A DNA stretch of 64,000 bases from Dactylellina haptotyla. Lineage: Eukaryota; Ascomycota; Orbiliomycetes; Orbiliales; Orbiliaceae. Positions within the stretch are counted from its first letter, which is position 1; every line of letters starts with the position of its first letter. The notes under the pieces were generated by a model, which ran no database searches, was not told where the DNA came from, and was given only the letters and a program-made list of their open reading frames with translations. The stretch spans positions 3,162,001 to 3,226,000 of the forward strand of contig CM062384.1 of the NCBI GenBank assembly GCA_031310005.1, given 5' to 3'. Below, one piece after another: positions 36,223-47,056 of this stretch. Position numbers and translations under genes: made by a program.

Positions 36223-38475
36223 CAACCTCTATTTAATTATTGATATATCGTACCATTCGAAGAATATATGTGATAATCTATCTATAGTACGGTGATTTAT
36301 GTGTGTTCCCTGTTGCATTCCTGCCTGCATCCCGAATTATCCGATCCCGAGATTTAAATGTGGACCGAAAGCTCACCCCGGCTTCCCGACCTTGCATGCC
36401 GAAAAAAACGAACCCACAAGCTTAAGCCGGGCCGGGGAGTGATGCGGACATGGGTCTGAAAAAAAAATAAAAGCTTCGGGATTCGGTTCGGCCTTGGCTT
36501 GCAGCTTGCATATGGCAGACAGGCTTTTTACGCACATTTTATTTCATAAAAGTGAAAGGGTTTTCAAGGTTTATACGCCGATCATTCCCCCGCGTTTTCT
36601 GTCTTTTTTCTCTTTTTCTGTTAGGATTTAATATTCATGCCAGGCTGGAGAGTGTGCTCCGCCATGATTCTAGCTTGAAACGGCGGGCTAGAGGCGTCTA
36701 TCAGCACGGAACGGAGGATAGTCTTGCAGAATTTTTTTCTTCACTATCGAATTTTCCCTCTTTTCTTCAAAAAGATAGTGGTGTGAGGAGGAGGAATGCT
36801 GATGCGTCGGAGGGAAGCTCGGAGTTTCAAGGTGGTCGGGATACGGGAGACAATACTCTGATCGCTATGCTAATTATATACAGTAGACCTCGATTACTAC
36901 TAGCCACTTTTCCATCGATCGAGTTTGTAGATTTGGGAAAGATGTTGGAATAAACCCACACAGCCAATAGTATATCAAAATCGAAATGATAATATGCATC
37001 TCTGCGATCGCCTTCACATGCTCATTCCGCAGGTTCGCCTCGTTCACCCAATGGCCGTTCCTCGAAGAATTAAAAGCGGCCTTCGATGGACGGTGGTGAA
37101 AGTCCCACATGGTGATACCCACCTTGATACAAGCCTATCAGCTGTGGCCGTTTTCGACGTGTGTATGCATGCGCGACAGGGAACGCTCGAACATCTGCAC
37201 GGCTGGGAGTGTTCTGTCCGCTTCTCGACCTCTCTTATAGATCTGGTAATGGTAATGCTAAAGGGGCGATCTTATAGCAGATGGGGATAATGCGAATGTC
37301 AGTGCCATGATGGCCGGTCGATTGGGGGAGTTGACACGGCAGATTCTCGTAGACGCCTTTCCACTTCCCCGCCCTTTCTGTTAGATTTTTAAAGACCCTC
37401 CTCCGTCTTGTAGATTATACTACACTATAATAAATAATATTATACTGTCTTGTGGAGATATATTGTCTGGTCCGCCCAACTCCGAGCGAGCGACCGAGCT
37501 CTCTTTCGATCAGTTGCGTTTAGCAGTTAGCTCTGCTGGAATATTGCGTCAGCAAACTCCACCCAAAAACTCACCTCACTTGCCACCTTCTCAAGATCTT
37601 TTTAACAAGAAGGACAGAATCGAGGTCGTCGAGAGTGGGAATACATCTTCGCCTGTTAGATTCACTGTTTGGCCGTACAATTGCTAATTCACCAGCCCGG
37701 ATTCCAGCCTGTTTGTCGCGATATCAAGCTCGACATTATTACAGCTGCAGCTACGCCACACGCGCCGACGTCGCTGGCACCCATCCCTTATTTCCTTATT
37801 GAAAAGACGGACCTCATCGAGCTCACGAGACCACTCGCAACCATCCACCTGCACCCGTTCCCTCAATCGCCGACGTCATTTGTGTGTATATTCATTCCTA
37901 CGGGAAAGAGTCTGGAAGCTTAAAGCACGTCGAGCTCAGTCCCGACCGCCTGGTTACAGAGAGGCGCCCCCAAGAAATAAAAGCGTATTTCCGTTTGCAT
38001 TCACTCGCTCAAAAAGCAACAGCACCCCGTCCGCCGTCCGACCGACAAAACCCCGTCCAGAAGCCGCGGGCGCTCTGTTTCTAGTCGAACGGCGACCGCT
38101 GATGCAGAGCAACCAGCGTGTCTGGCAGGAATAGACGAATAATATCGGTGTCAAAGAAATATATTCCTCAGTTGCGATATTTTGTCAGGCGAGCCTCGAG
38201 AACCCGTGGGGAAATTGATTCCCCACACGACATCAAAAAATAAAAGACGCTCGTTTCAGAAGATACATCGAAAGATCGCAGTAAAGGGAGATATTCCGGA
38301 GTCTCGCCGTATTACGTTTCAGAATAGTAATATAACATAATATAGCGGAGACCGACTATACGGAAGAATCGAAATTTCGATACCAGGTTTGAAGAAATAA
38401 GTCCCGCAGAGGCGTCGTCTGATTACCTGCAGGGAATCATATTAAAATACAATTACTTCGAGAGAATCCCACGCC
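36223..38475. other. Intergenic and leader of the 38476 gene
   Basis: A 133-codon frame at 36552-36953 begins at GTG, not ATG, and has no splice-supported start, so it is not called. From about 37400 onward the DNA is probably promoter and 5' leader of the gene at 38476. No other feature is seen. Confidence 0.5.
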
Positions 38476-40743
38476 ATGCCGTTCGTGCCAGAGCTGGTGT
38501 CGACTACCAGGTACTCGAACCGGACCAGGGATGCAGATAGCCATGCAAATGCAAATGCGAATGCGGCGTCGAAACCTCATGACGGCGGTCCATCGGAATC
38601 CACCCTCGCCGCTGCGGGTGCAGCCTCGAAGCCTCGATTCCTGCCTGAGCCCGTCGAGACCACGCGAAGGACCAATCGGACCAGTGCGCCGGAGCCTTCT
38701 TCCTCTTCGTCAAATGCGAGCACGCCCAAGGCGACGTTGCTAAATAGCGACAACACAAATTCCCATCTTGCCGGGGCGCCGTTGTCCGGCGGAGCCTCGT
38801 TGAACAAGAACGATATCAATCCGTTGACTCTTCCAGCTACTCCTCCAGCCACTGAGACGAAGAGCAGGTTCCTGCCTGAACCGGTGGAGACCACTCGCCG
38901 CTCGAATCGGACACCGGCCGCGAAGGTTGAGACCAAGAAGAATGGCTGGGGCCGCGAGAGTGATGGCGAGGAGGAAGAGAAGAGCCCAAAGAAGGAACGT
39001 CTGAATCAAACCCACCACCAGCGTCGCATTCCAGTCCCCATCGTGGGCGCTGGAAAAAGCAAGTGGTTCCCGGCCGACGAGGACGCTCGCTGGACGCACT
39101 TCCCTTCTCCCAATCTTCCCTCGCCAGGCCGCTCACCGGCCGGACATGTACAGTCATCGGTGCGGTTGTCGCCTACCGCAGCCTACGGAGTGGCTTACTC
39201 GCGCCAGGCAAACATTGAGAATAATGATGATTCCTATTTTCCAAAGCATTTGACGATGTCGTCCAGGCCCCCCGAAGAGGCAATTTCGTCCCAAGTCCGA
39301 GTCCAGAATAGCAACAGTGGTGGGCCCGTTCAGTTTATTCGCGCTGCCAATAGTAATAAGAATGCAGTTGCGGGCATAATAATGGCCTCTGCATCAAATC
39401 GCGCAAATGCAAATGCAAATGCAAACCCTCCGACAAGTGTTCGCTCCGGGCACGACGAGCAAGTGGAACAAGTGGCCGGGGCCTCCTCGCCCTTGTCCTC
39501 GTCTCCTGCTTCCTCTCTTAAGAGCAATGCTTCCGAGCCCAACTACCTCCTCGACTCTTCGTCTTCTCAGTCCGCGATCCCGTCCATCACGAGCTCGCAG
39601 TACTTTGACAATTCTGTTCCGACCTCGCAGCAAGCTGAGCAAGCTGGCCTCAAACGCCCCGTGTCCCCCAGCACGATTCTGATCCGTGACTTTGGGTACC
39701 ATTCGAGTCGTCCGACGCCCCTAAAAATCCCGAGCCCAGCCTGCGCTAGTGCATGCAACCCCTGGCCAGCTGCATCAGGCGTTCCGAAGCCTGTCACAGA
39801 AAACAGGATAGCGCAACTCAGCGTCCCCGTTACAAAAGTACAGCCACTCCCCCAAACCGGACTCACCAGTTTTTCGAGTCTCGATCCTTCTTATACTCAT
39901 ACGACGTCAGCTACGACGACGACCTCTGCTACAAATACGGCCGACATCCTTCGCGACCAAGTCCTCGCGGCCCAATCCCAACTTATTAGAGATAAACAAG
40001 CCCTCCTCACTCCAACCTACCACCCCAGCAACCCCAATTCCTCACTCAATTCCTCGAAATCGTCGTCTGTCCTCTCGCCGCCGCCCAAAGGCTCGGATGA
40101 ACCCAAGCGGAAAAAACCGCTCCTACCGTTCAGCTTTATTCCTGCTGCACCCCGTGCCCTGAACTCTCCTCTCCTCAGAAGTCCCGGTCAAATACACCTG
40201 TCGCCTGGCTTCCCTTCAACCCCCCTTCTCTGCGAATCCCCAATGCCGACCACACTCTTCTACGAGAGTTCCAAGATGAACAAGGACGGCCACGGCGACT
40301 ACTTCTCCGCCAAACGGGCCGAGAAGCAGGCCTCAGCCATGTCGATATGCTCCGACGCCAGCTCGGCCGTCAGCCGCGACACCGCCCTGACCACGCCCAG
40401 CACGCGACCATCCTCTCCGGGCCTGCTCAAGTACGGCTACCCGACCACCTCCACCAGCTCGCTCGTCCAGATGGTCTGCGCCCCGCAGCCAATTTCCGCC
40501 GAGCCGCCCAACATGTGCCCCTCCAAAAAGTGCGAGGTCACCACTGAATTCGTCGTCGCCGTCTTCAACTACCTCAGTCTCGGCCACGAGAGCATCGCCA
40601 AGAAGTTCGACAAGGAACTCTGCGAGGTTACCGGGTGGAGTCTCGAGCGGGTCGTCACCGACCGCCTCGGCGCCTTGAGAGAGTACGTGGAGGAGTACGT
40701 GGATAAGAAGCCCGGCTTCGGAAGCGGCATGGGAGGCTGGTGA
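38476..40743 (+). CDS. Intronless conserved fungal protein with repeated RFLPEPVETTRR motif, 755 aa
   Basis: A single open exon from ATG to stop. The N-terminus has three copies of one motif: residues 2-17 (PFVPELVSTTRYSNRT, divergent), about 53-69 (RFLPEPVETTRRTNR) and 131-145 (RFLPEPVETTRRSNR). The middle (about 150-680) is Ser/Pro/Thr-rich and disordered, with two Asn-Ala runs encoded by a repeated AATGCA hexamer (38542-38568 and 39403-39426). A folded C-terminus (about 680-745) contains TTEFVVAVFNYLSLGHESIA and then ELCEVTGWSLERV, followed by a helical end. That C-terminal block looks like a conserved fungal domain of unknown function. The repeated short motif could be a docking site for a partner protein, which is inference. 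No signal peptide or membrane helix is visible. Confidence 0.9.
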   Translation: MPFVPELVSTTRYSNRTRDADSHANANANAASKPHDGGPSESTLAAAGAASKPRFLPEPVETTRRTNRTSAPEPSSSSSNASTPKATLLNSDNTNSHLAGAPLSGGASLNKNDINPLTLPATPPATETKSRFLPEPVETTRRSNRTPAAKVETKKNGWGRESDGEEEEKSPKKERLNQTHHQRRIPVPIVGAGKSKWFPADEDARWTHFPSPNLPSPGRSPAGHVQSSVRLSPTAAYGVAYSRQANIENNDDSYFPKHLTMSSRPPEEAISSQVRVQNSNSGGPVQFIRAANSNKNAVAGIIMASASNRANANANANPPTSVRSGHDEQVEQVAGASSPLSSSPASSLKSNASEPNYLLDSSSSQSAIPSITSSQYFDNSVPTSQQAEQAGLKRPVSPSTILIRDFGYHSSRPTPLKIPSPACASACNPWPAASGVPKPVTENRIAQLSVPVTKVQPLPQTGLTSFSSLDPSYTHTTSATTTTSATNTADILRDQVLAAQSQLIRDKQALLTPTYHPSNPNSSLNSSKSSSVLSPPPKGSDEPKRKKPLLPFSFIPAAPRALNSPLLRSPGQIHLSPGFPSTPLLCESPMPTTLFYESSKMNKDGHGDYFSAKRAEKQASAMSICSDASSAVSRDTALTTPSTRPSSPGLLKYGYPTTSTSSLVQMVCAPQPISAEPPNMCPSKKCEVTTEFVVAVFNYLSLGHESIAKKFDKELCEVTGWSLERVVTDRLGALREYVEEYVDKKPGFGSGMGGW

Positions 40744-41606
40744 GCCTCATTCGTTCTTACGAAAAGTGGTGTGATTGTACGATTATGGTGAGGAGATAAA
40801 ACCATAGAGACGTTGTCGCCTGCGTTTTTTTGCGACAAGGGAGAACTTCACGGCCTAGACTATTACAACTGGCGTTATTATCATTCTTGTTTGATTCTTC
40901 TTCTTCTTTTTTGACTGCAGTTTAGCGTTGGAAAGCTTGTCTGTGTTTCCCTCTTAGCATACTTCTTTTGCTACGGTTACGTGCTTTCGATACATCGCTC
41001 CGTTACAGTTTGATTTTTACATGCTCCTTTTAGTTCATTATAATATTCACACTACTGCGAGGTTATCTGTTTCCAGCGAATTTGATTGTTTCTCGTTGTT
41101 ATTGCTCATTGCTTTGCGCTTTAAATTAAACCGCCATGCACCTACTATAGAGAAGGAAAGAGTCAGCGGGTCGTTCATCGACCGATCGATATCGCAACAG
41201 GCAGACCCGTGAGGGTTAGATACTACACAGAATACAATACGACACAATTATTACACAAAATATCTCAATAATGTTTCAGGGTCCATTTAAATTTCTCCTA
41301 TCAAACAAAATGATCCGATACCCAGCTAGCGTGCGGTATATAAAACAAAAAAAACTTGTTCAGCTGCGTGAATCCTATGATTACTTGACTGACCTCACTA
41401 GCCGGGATGTCTGAATTACTTAATCTGTTTTTAGTCCCTTTCTAGTGCCACAAACACACTACTGTCTCGCAAGCCAGGTGGCCAACTCTACGTTTTCGTT
41501 TCGTTGTTAACAAAAACTTCGCGGTAGTAGTATGTTGAGGGAATTTGCCAGTCGAGGAAGGAAGGAGAATGAGTGGGTGAGTAAGTGGGAAAAATTGATT
41601 CGAGAG

Positions 41607-41631
41607 TGAATTGAATTGAATTGAATTGAAT
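41607..41631. repeat. Tandem pentamer (TGAAT)x5
   Basis: Five perfect copies; a (GAT)n run follows about 130 nt downstream (near 41764-41779). Confidence 0.9.
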
Positions 41632-44600
41632 GTTAGAACGGCTCGACCCGTTTATCCCGACGGTTGGGGCCCCTGGTTCCCGACGAGGTGTTTTGACGCA
41701 ATCCAACGAATTCAACATTTTGAAATGCGAAAAGCTACAGCAACATTCCTTAGTTCTCGTGGTGATGATGATGATGATGGATTCAACCAACACCAAGTCC
41801 TAATTCGATCGCATAGTTTACCACGTATTTGGCTTTTTCGACAGTTTTCATTCTCGTCCAACCCCGCATTTACCTTTACCCTGGCATTCTTGATATTCCG
41901 ATCCTTGTATCTTCACGAGGGAGTCGCTAGCTAGTGTGCTGTTATTGCTGTTCGCTTTCTTTCCTCCCTCCCGGATCCCCCCACAATCCCGAGTATATTT
42001 TGAGTTTGGGAGATGCGGAGAAGGAGACCCTGTCTCGCTTCCGACGTGTTTTCGTTTTCTATATATTATTTTGTTTTGTTTTATACTTAGTTATCGATAT
42101 CGAAAAGCGGGGTATATCTAGTCGGGTTCAATTGATAGATGTGGAATTGCATGTGAAAATGTGTATAATCCGCACGTGTACGATTGTTAGCCTTTTTTGG
42201 ATGCATTTTCGATTGGATTATATGCGGGGAAATGGCTTTGAAAATGTCGGGTATGGGGTATATGGTGGGATTTATCTTTGCGGTCTGTTGCCGAGGTTAT
42301 AGTAGTATGGTGGAGAGCGGTTCGGACGATAATGTCGATGATGAAGCGATGCGTCCGAAGAGCGAGTCGGTCGATAGGCTTAGCTTTCTTTCCATCTTCT
42401 TTGAGAGAAGGGTTTACTGAATAGATCTATAGTCGGGTGCACGTGGCTAGAACTACCACTTGTCTCTTTTTAATCATTTAGAAGATTCGGCGATTATTTC
42501 TTCTGTTATCTCGCAAAGCCCGACTTCGGGTTTTGCGAACACCAAAGGCTATTTGTTTGATATACTATTGATATTTCCACATATTCGGTTAGCTTTCTAC
42601 CTAGATATTCTACAGCCTCGCACATATGGTCCGCAGTTATCCTGTAGAACCAGACTGCCTCACCAGCAGATAACTCTTTGCCGTAGAATCACCAAGGTCT
42701 TGAGGTCTACGACAATCTTGACTGCTGCCACAAGGCTGATTGAATGCTCTCGTGTGAAGTCAATCTTGGCTGATATGCAAAAATCACGTAACGGACAACC
42801 TCTATACCCTTTGTGCTTCGCGGCTGGTTTACGAGACAATCTATACTCTTTATGAAGGAGGAAGAGAGCTCTTTTGCACGCCTTTTGAGTATTTGAGCCG
42901 CTTGGAATTAGGTATCGACGTATCACGCGCGATATACCATACGACCATATTACTAAATTTGAGAATACGCACATATGTGGATTCCGAATAATGTAATGCG
43001 CATTTTGCTTAGTGCAAGTATCTATTTCTCTGATCGATGATGCTTAGATTCTCTTCATTGTACTCTTGATATCTACCGATAACGCATGCATTTATGGACA
43101 AGGGCGCATATTATACTTCAGCCTCCCGACTCGCCTTGAATCCGGATTAATTAAAGAAATACCGCCCTGGCGGCTGCAAAGCTGGGAACTATTGCAGCAA
43201 TAGATCGTCTATATAGCTTACAGATAGCCTGCTATATTACCGTTTCGGGTAACAGATATCAAACACCACAAAGTTTCACCAACGCACTTTTAGACGTCGG
43301 CCGAGTGGGACGCTCGGTGGTGCGACAAACACCACACGTGTATAAACCCACCCTGTTTTAATATCTGGGCGTTATTTATTTCAAGGTTCGGTGGACTGAT
43401 ATCAGGAGGTTTTCGAGGCGCGGAAAAACGGGGCGAGCAATCATTTTCGTAGATTAGGTTGCGGTTGCACGACACCATGTGGACTGGTGGAACCGGACCG
43501 GATACACTTGCCCGCATCGTATCAAGATTGCAATTGGCATCACAGTCCCAATCCGGATAATCGTCAATGTGTAGCAAGTTTGAGCAACACAAGACTTTCA
43601 AAGTGAATATCTGTATTGGCTTGATGGGACTAATGGACGATCGAAACTCCCTTAAGTCGGATATCTGGCAGCTGCCTACTCTGTAACTAACTATATCTTT
43701 GATATGAACCCGATTACTGAATATCAACGTCTACGACTTGTGGGTTTCAGCATCGTCACCGTAAACCTCACAACTTAATATTCCTAGTAAGAGTTTCTAA
43801 TCGCTGATTCCAGCTGACGGGTTATATAGTATGCGCGGAGAGGGTTGTGATATATCTGATCGGAAGAGAGTTTACACTCAGAGATTGGTATCTGAAGATC
43901 TTTGTCGCATCATATAAATGACTTTGAAGAGCCCCCATTTCTGGGTCTGTATAAACGTTTAGATCAGTCGGATCACTGACACCTTCAAAATCTGTATAGT
44001 ATCTACAGAATTTTGTCATAGCTCGTTTCTGATCGCGTTAAATATCGTCCGATTACTATATAAGATTGAAAGGCGCCAGCTATAATCGCACATCCATACT
44101 GCACGAACAGGATAAGGATAAGAATCGATTCTTTACATCTCTTGGTGTACGGACGTCTACTAAGTCATATGCCGGTGTATAAGCGCACACTGGTTATTCT
44201 AACTCGGTTTAAACTTACTGGGAACTATTATTAGGAGCATTGATTCGAAGACGGTCTCTTTTGGTGAAGTCGTGAAATCTGTGAAACCCTCAAGCAAATC
44301 CTACTCAAGTCCCATCTACGAGAATAGGGCATTGAATACAATTGACTATTTGCAAGAATCTACGTTCTAGAGAACGAAATCTATATGAATATTGTTGGTT
44401 TAATTTGAAAAAAATATCGTAGAAAGCGTTTTGTATTGGAGATGAATGTTCGTTTCGGTGCATTCCATGAGAATCTTGACGGTGCCGACCGGTAGCCGAG
44501 AGTGTGAGAACTGAGACTTCAATGCCGTATATTAGAAATCGAACGATCCTGTGAGTATCCGTACTGACGATAATCCTGCTCCTACCTAGGCGTAAGTCGA

Positions 44601-46839
44601 AATACGTTAAAATATTGTTGAGCCTCCAAGTATATCGTCGATTCTTCCGATTTCTGCTTCAGCGACTTGGTTGATTCTAGAAGTAATCGACCTAGCAAAC
44701 TGAGAGAATATCTTACTTTCAGCCCTTTCTAGAATCACAAAATTGACTAGTAAGATTTCCCGAGCATTGGACGCCTCATTTGAAGATTTGAGAGGCATCG
44801 CCTCGACAACCCCTCATTCCATCCAGGTTACCCTAGCGAACCATAAGTGCGGGTCGGCGACACGCCTCATCAAAACCTGACTAATTAGGAATGTAACGAA
44901 TTGATACACCCTTGACTCACGCCCACCAGATGCACACCGCGCTGGTATCTCGACCAAGACACTCGATAATCTGAGGCTTAGGATCTGTTGGCTGGCCTGG
45001 ATCCTTTTATTGATCGGGCTCTGTTTAAACTTGTGCGCCGTTTCGGAATAAGTTGGCTGTAGTCTTAGATCAGACGACCCGGCAAATATATATATTTCTT
45101 CTGCAATCTGGATTTTCAAACTCATCCAATAGAAACCGCCTTGAAGAGACCTGCTGATCGTCTGTGGAATGCAAGTTTACACGATCACTTAAAGTGGGGA
45201 CCAAGTTTTGACTGAACATTCGGCATACCCTGTATGCATGTAGGCAACTGAATACAAAAGGATACATCCAGATACCAACGTCTAGACTCCGCCTTGGGCG
45301 CTGCCTCTGCCGTCTCGATGATTTGATGATTACGAATATTCGAATTGGGGCGGCCGCTTCTGAAACAGTAGATAGGCCCCTGGCAGATTTATTCCGCTCT
45401 CAAAATATCTAAGTCGCGAACGATTCGCAGCACGTGGATACATTTGTAGAAAAAAGGCGGGAGGGCGCAGTAAAAGAGCCAAGTTCTTCGCGCTTCGAAT
45501 CGTCATCGATATTTTCATTCGTTAAGAGACACTCATAGTAAGTGCGACGGTATATACGAAGAACTGGGGCCGGCATGACTCGGCTGTAGTTGCGCTAGTT
45601 TCTTGCGCCAATAGCAATTGACATTCCGCCAAACTTCCGTCTACAGGGAAAACTGGCTATTAACAAGCATATGCTAGGATTACGCGTCGATTAAATAAAT
45701 ACAACAATTTGCCTGGTCGTGTGTATAGGGTAAGACCCTGGCTCTGCTTCATATATAAATATTCATATGGAGGCAAGAAAAACTTGGTTGCGACAAGCCA
45801 CTGTTTGTGGCGATCGCATGTGCTTGCCGAGAAGGTTCCATGCAGGTTTTTTTCCCCCCCAATAACCCATCTGCGGTATTGAGTCATCAGAAAATACAAA
45901 CTTGTTGGCGAATCTGCAGGCATACGGTCTGCCGTAAAAACGGCTCGCGATGGACAATATCGATACCAAAGTGAAGTCCAGAGTCACAGAGAGGTATTAT
46001 TGCGTTGTAGGAGAGGATAATTACTACAATTGCACACTTGATCCTTCATAATCTATCAGCCTTCACGTTGGATTTTTTGTCGTTGTGTTTTGGCAGCATC
46101 GAAATTCAGCAGCCTCGTCTTGATGCATCGTTCGTCCAAAAACAATCCTTGTAATATGCTCCAGCATGCCTGTAGCATACCTGATTGGCTGGTATCAACT
46201 GCCCATGTCTGTTTTTTTGGTGGTGCGATGCAGGGATATGCAGATAGATGCACCAAAGATATCACAGGGTTACGAACTCTTGAAAGATCTTCAAAGGGAT
46301 GATATCTTGACTTCGCCATACATCGCTTATCCCGATGAAGTCGCATCATGTTGGCTCTGGTATCTCGTGACTTTGCAAACTTAAACCCCCCGTTTTTATT
46401 GGTATAAAAATACATGTCGTGATATCATGATAGACGAACCACTTTTCGTCGATGGTCCTATAGATACAAGGATGTTTTTCTTTGTTGGTACATAGGCTTT
46501 TCACATGCCATAGGAAATCTACAGAGGAGTGAGTGAAGTGTACAAATTAATACGAAAATAAATGTTTCTCTAGAACGCGGTGAAAGCTCAAATCCCCCAA
46601 AAATATGCGCAAACAAATTAATCCAAAGAGTAGAATTAATCGCAAATCAGGCGAGTTCTCTGTCGTGCGAAGAAGGAAAAGGAAAGATAATATGAAAAAA
46701 AAAAAACAAATGAGACTGGGTAGCTGGGATAGACAAGCTGGTAGAATATAGCCGGGGGGCGATACGGAAAATCGATAGGTCATGAAAATAATATATGAAT
46801 GTGCTGGAAAGGCTAGAAAGCAGAGTGGCTGTAAATTTT

Positions 46840-46859
46840 GAAAGAAAGAAAGAAAGAAA
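46840..46859. repeat. Microsatellite (GAAA)x5
   Basis: Five perfect GAAA units followed by imperfect purine-rich sequence, close to the 3' end of the C2H2 gene at 47057. Confidence 0.9.
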
Positions 46860-47056
46860 GAAGAAAAGAATATTATCATCAGATCGATGATATATGTGAA
46901 ATTTACGAGAACTGGGATCGAGCAATGCCGGAGCATCGTGAACACCGCGTGTGAGCTCGATGTTCACGTGAACTACACTCAAGCTCATTTCCGAGATTCA
47001 TGACATAGACAAAGTTTGGTCTAGTCTGAGCAAGTGATTGGCATTCGCACTGTATT

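Larger units (their letters stand above)
40744..47056. other. 6.3-kb stretch without a supportable gene
   Basis: Open frames up to 145 codons are scattered on both strands. A group on the minus strand (43290-43727, 43822-44019, 44607-44798, 44814-45267) reads in part like protein, but I found no splice sites joining them and no domain. They may be relics of a decayed gene or chance. Repeats at 41607 and 46840 are listed separately. Confidence 0.5.

Noticed and set aside
36552-36953. 133-codon frame with a hydrophobic N-terminal stretch, resembling a secreted protein
   Set aside because: It starts at GTG; the only ATGs are near the end, and I found no upstream exon supplying a start.
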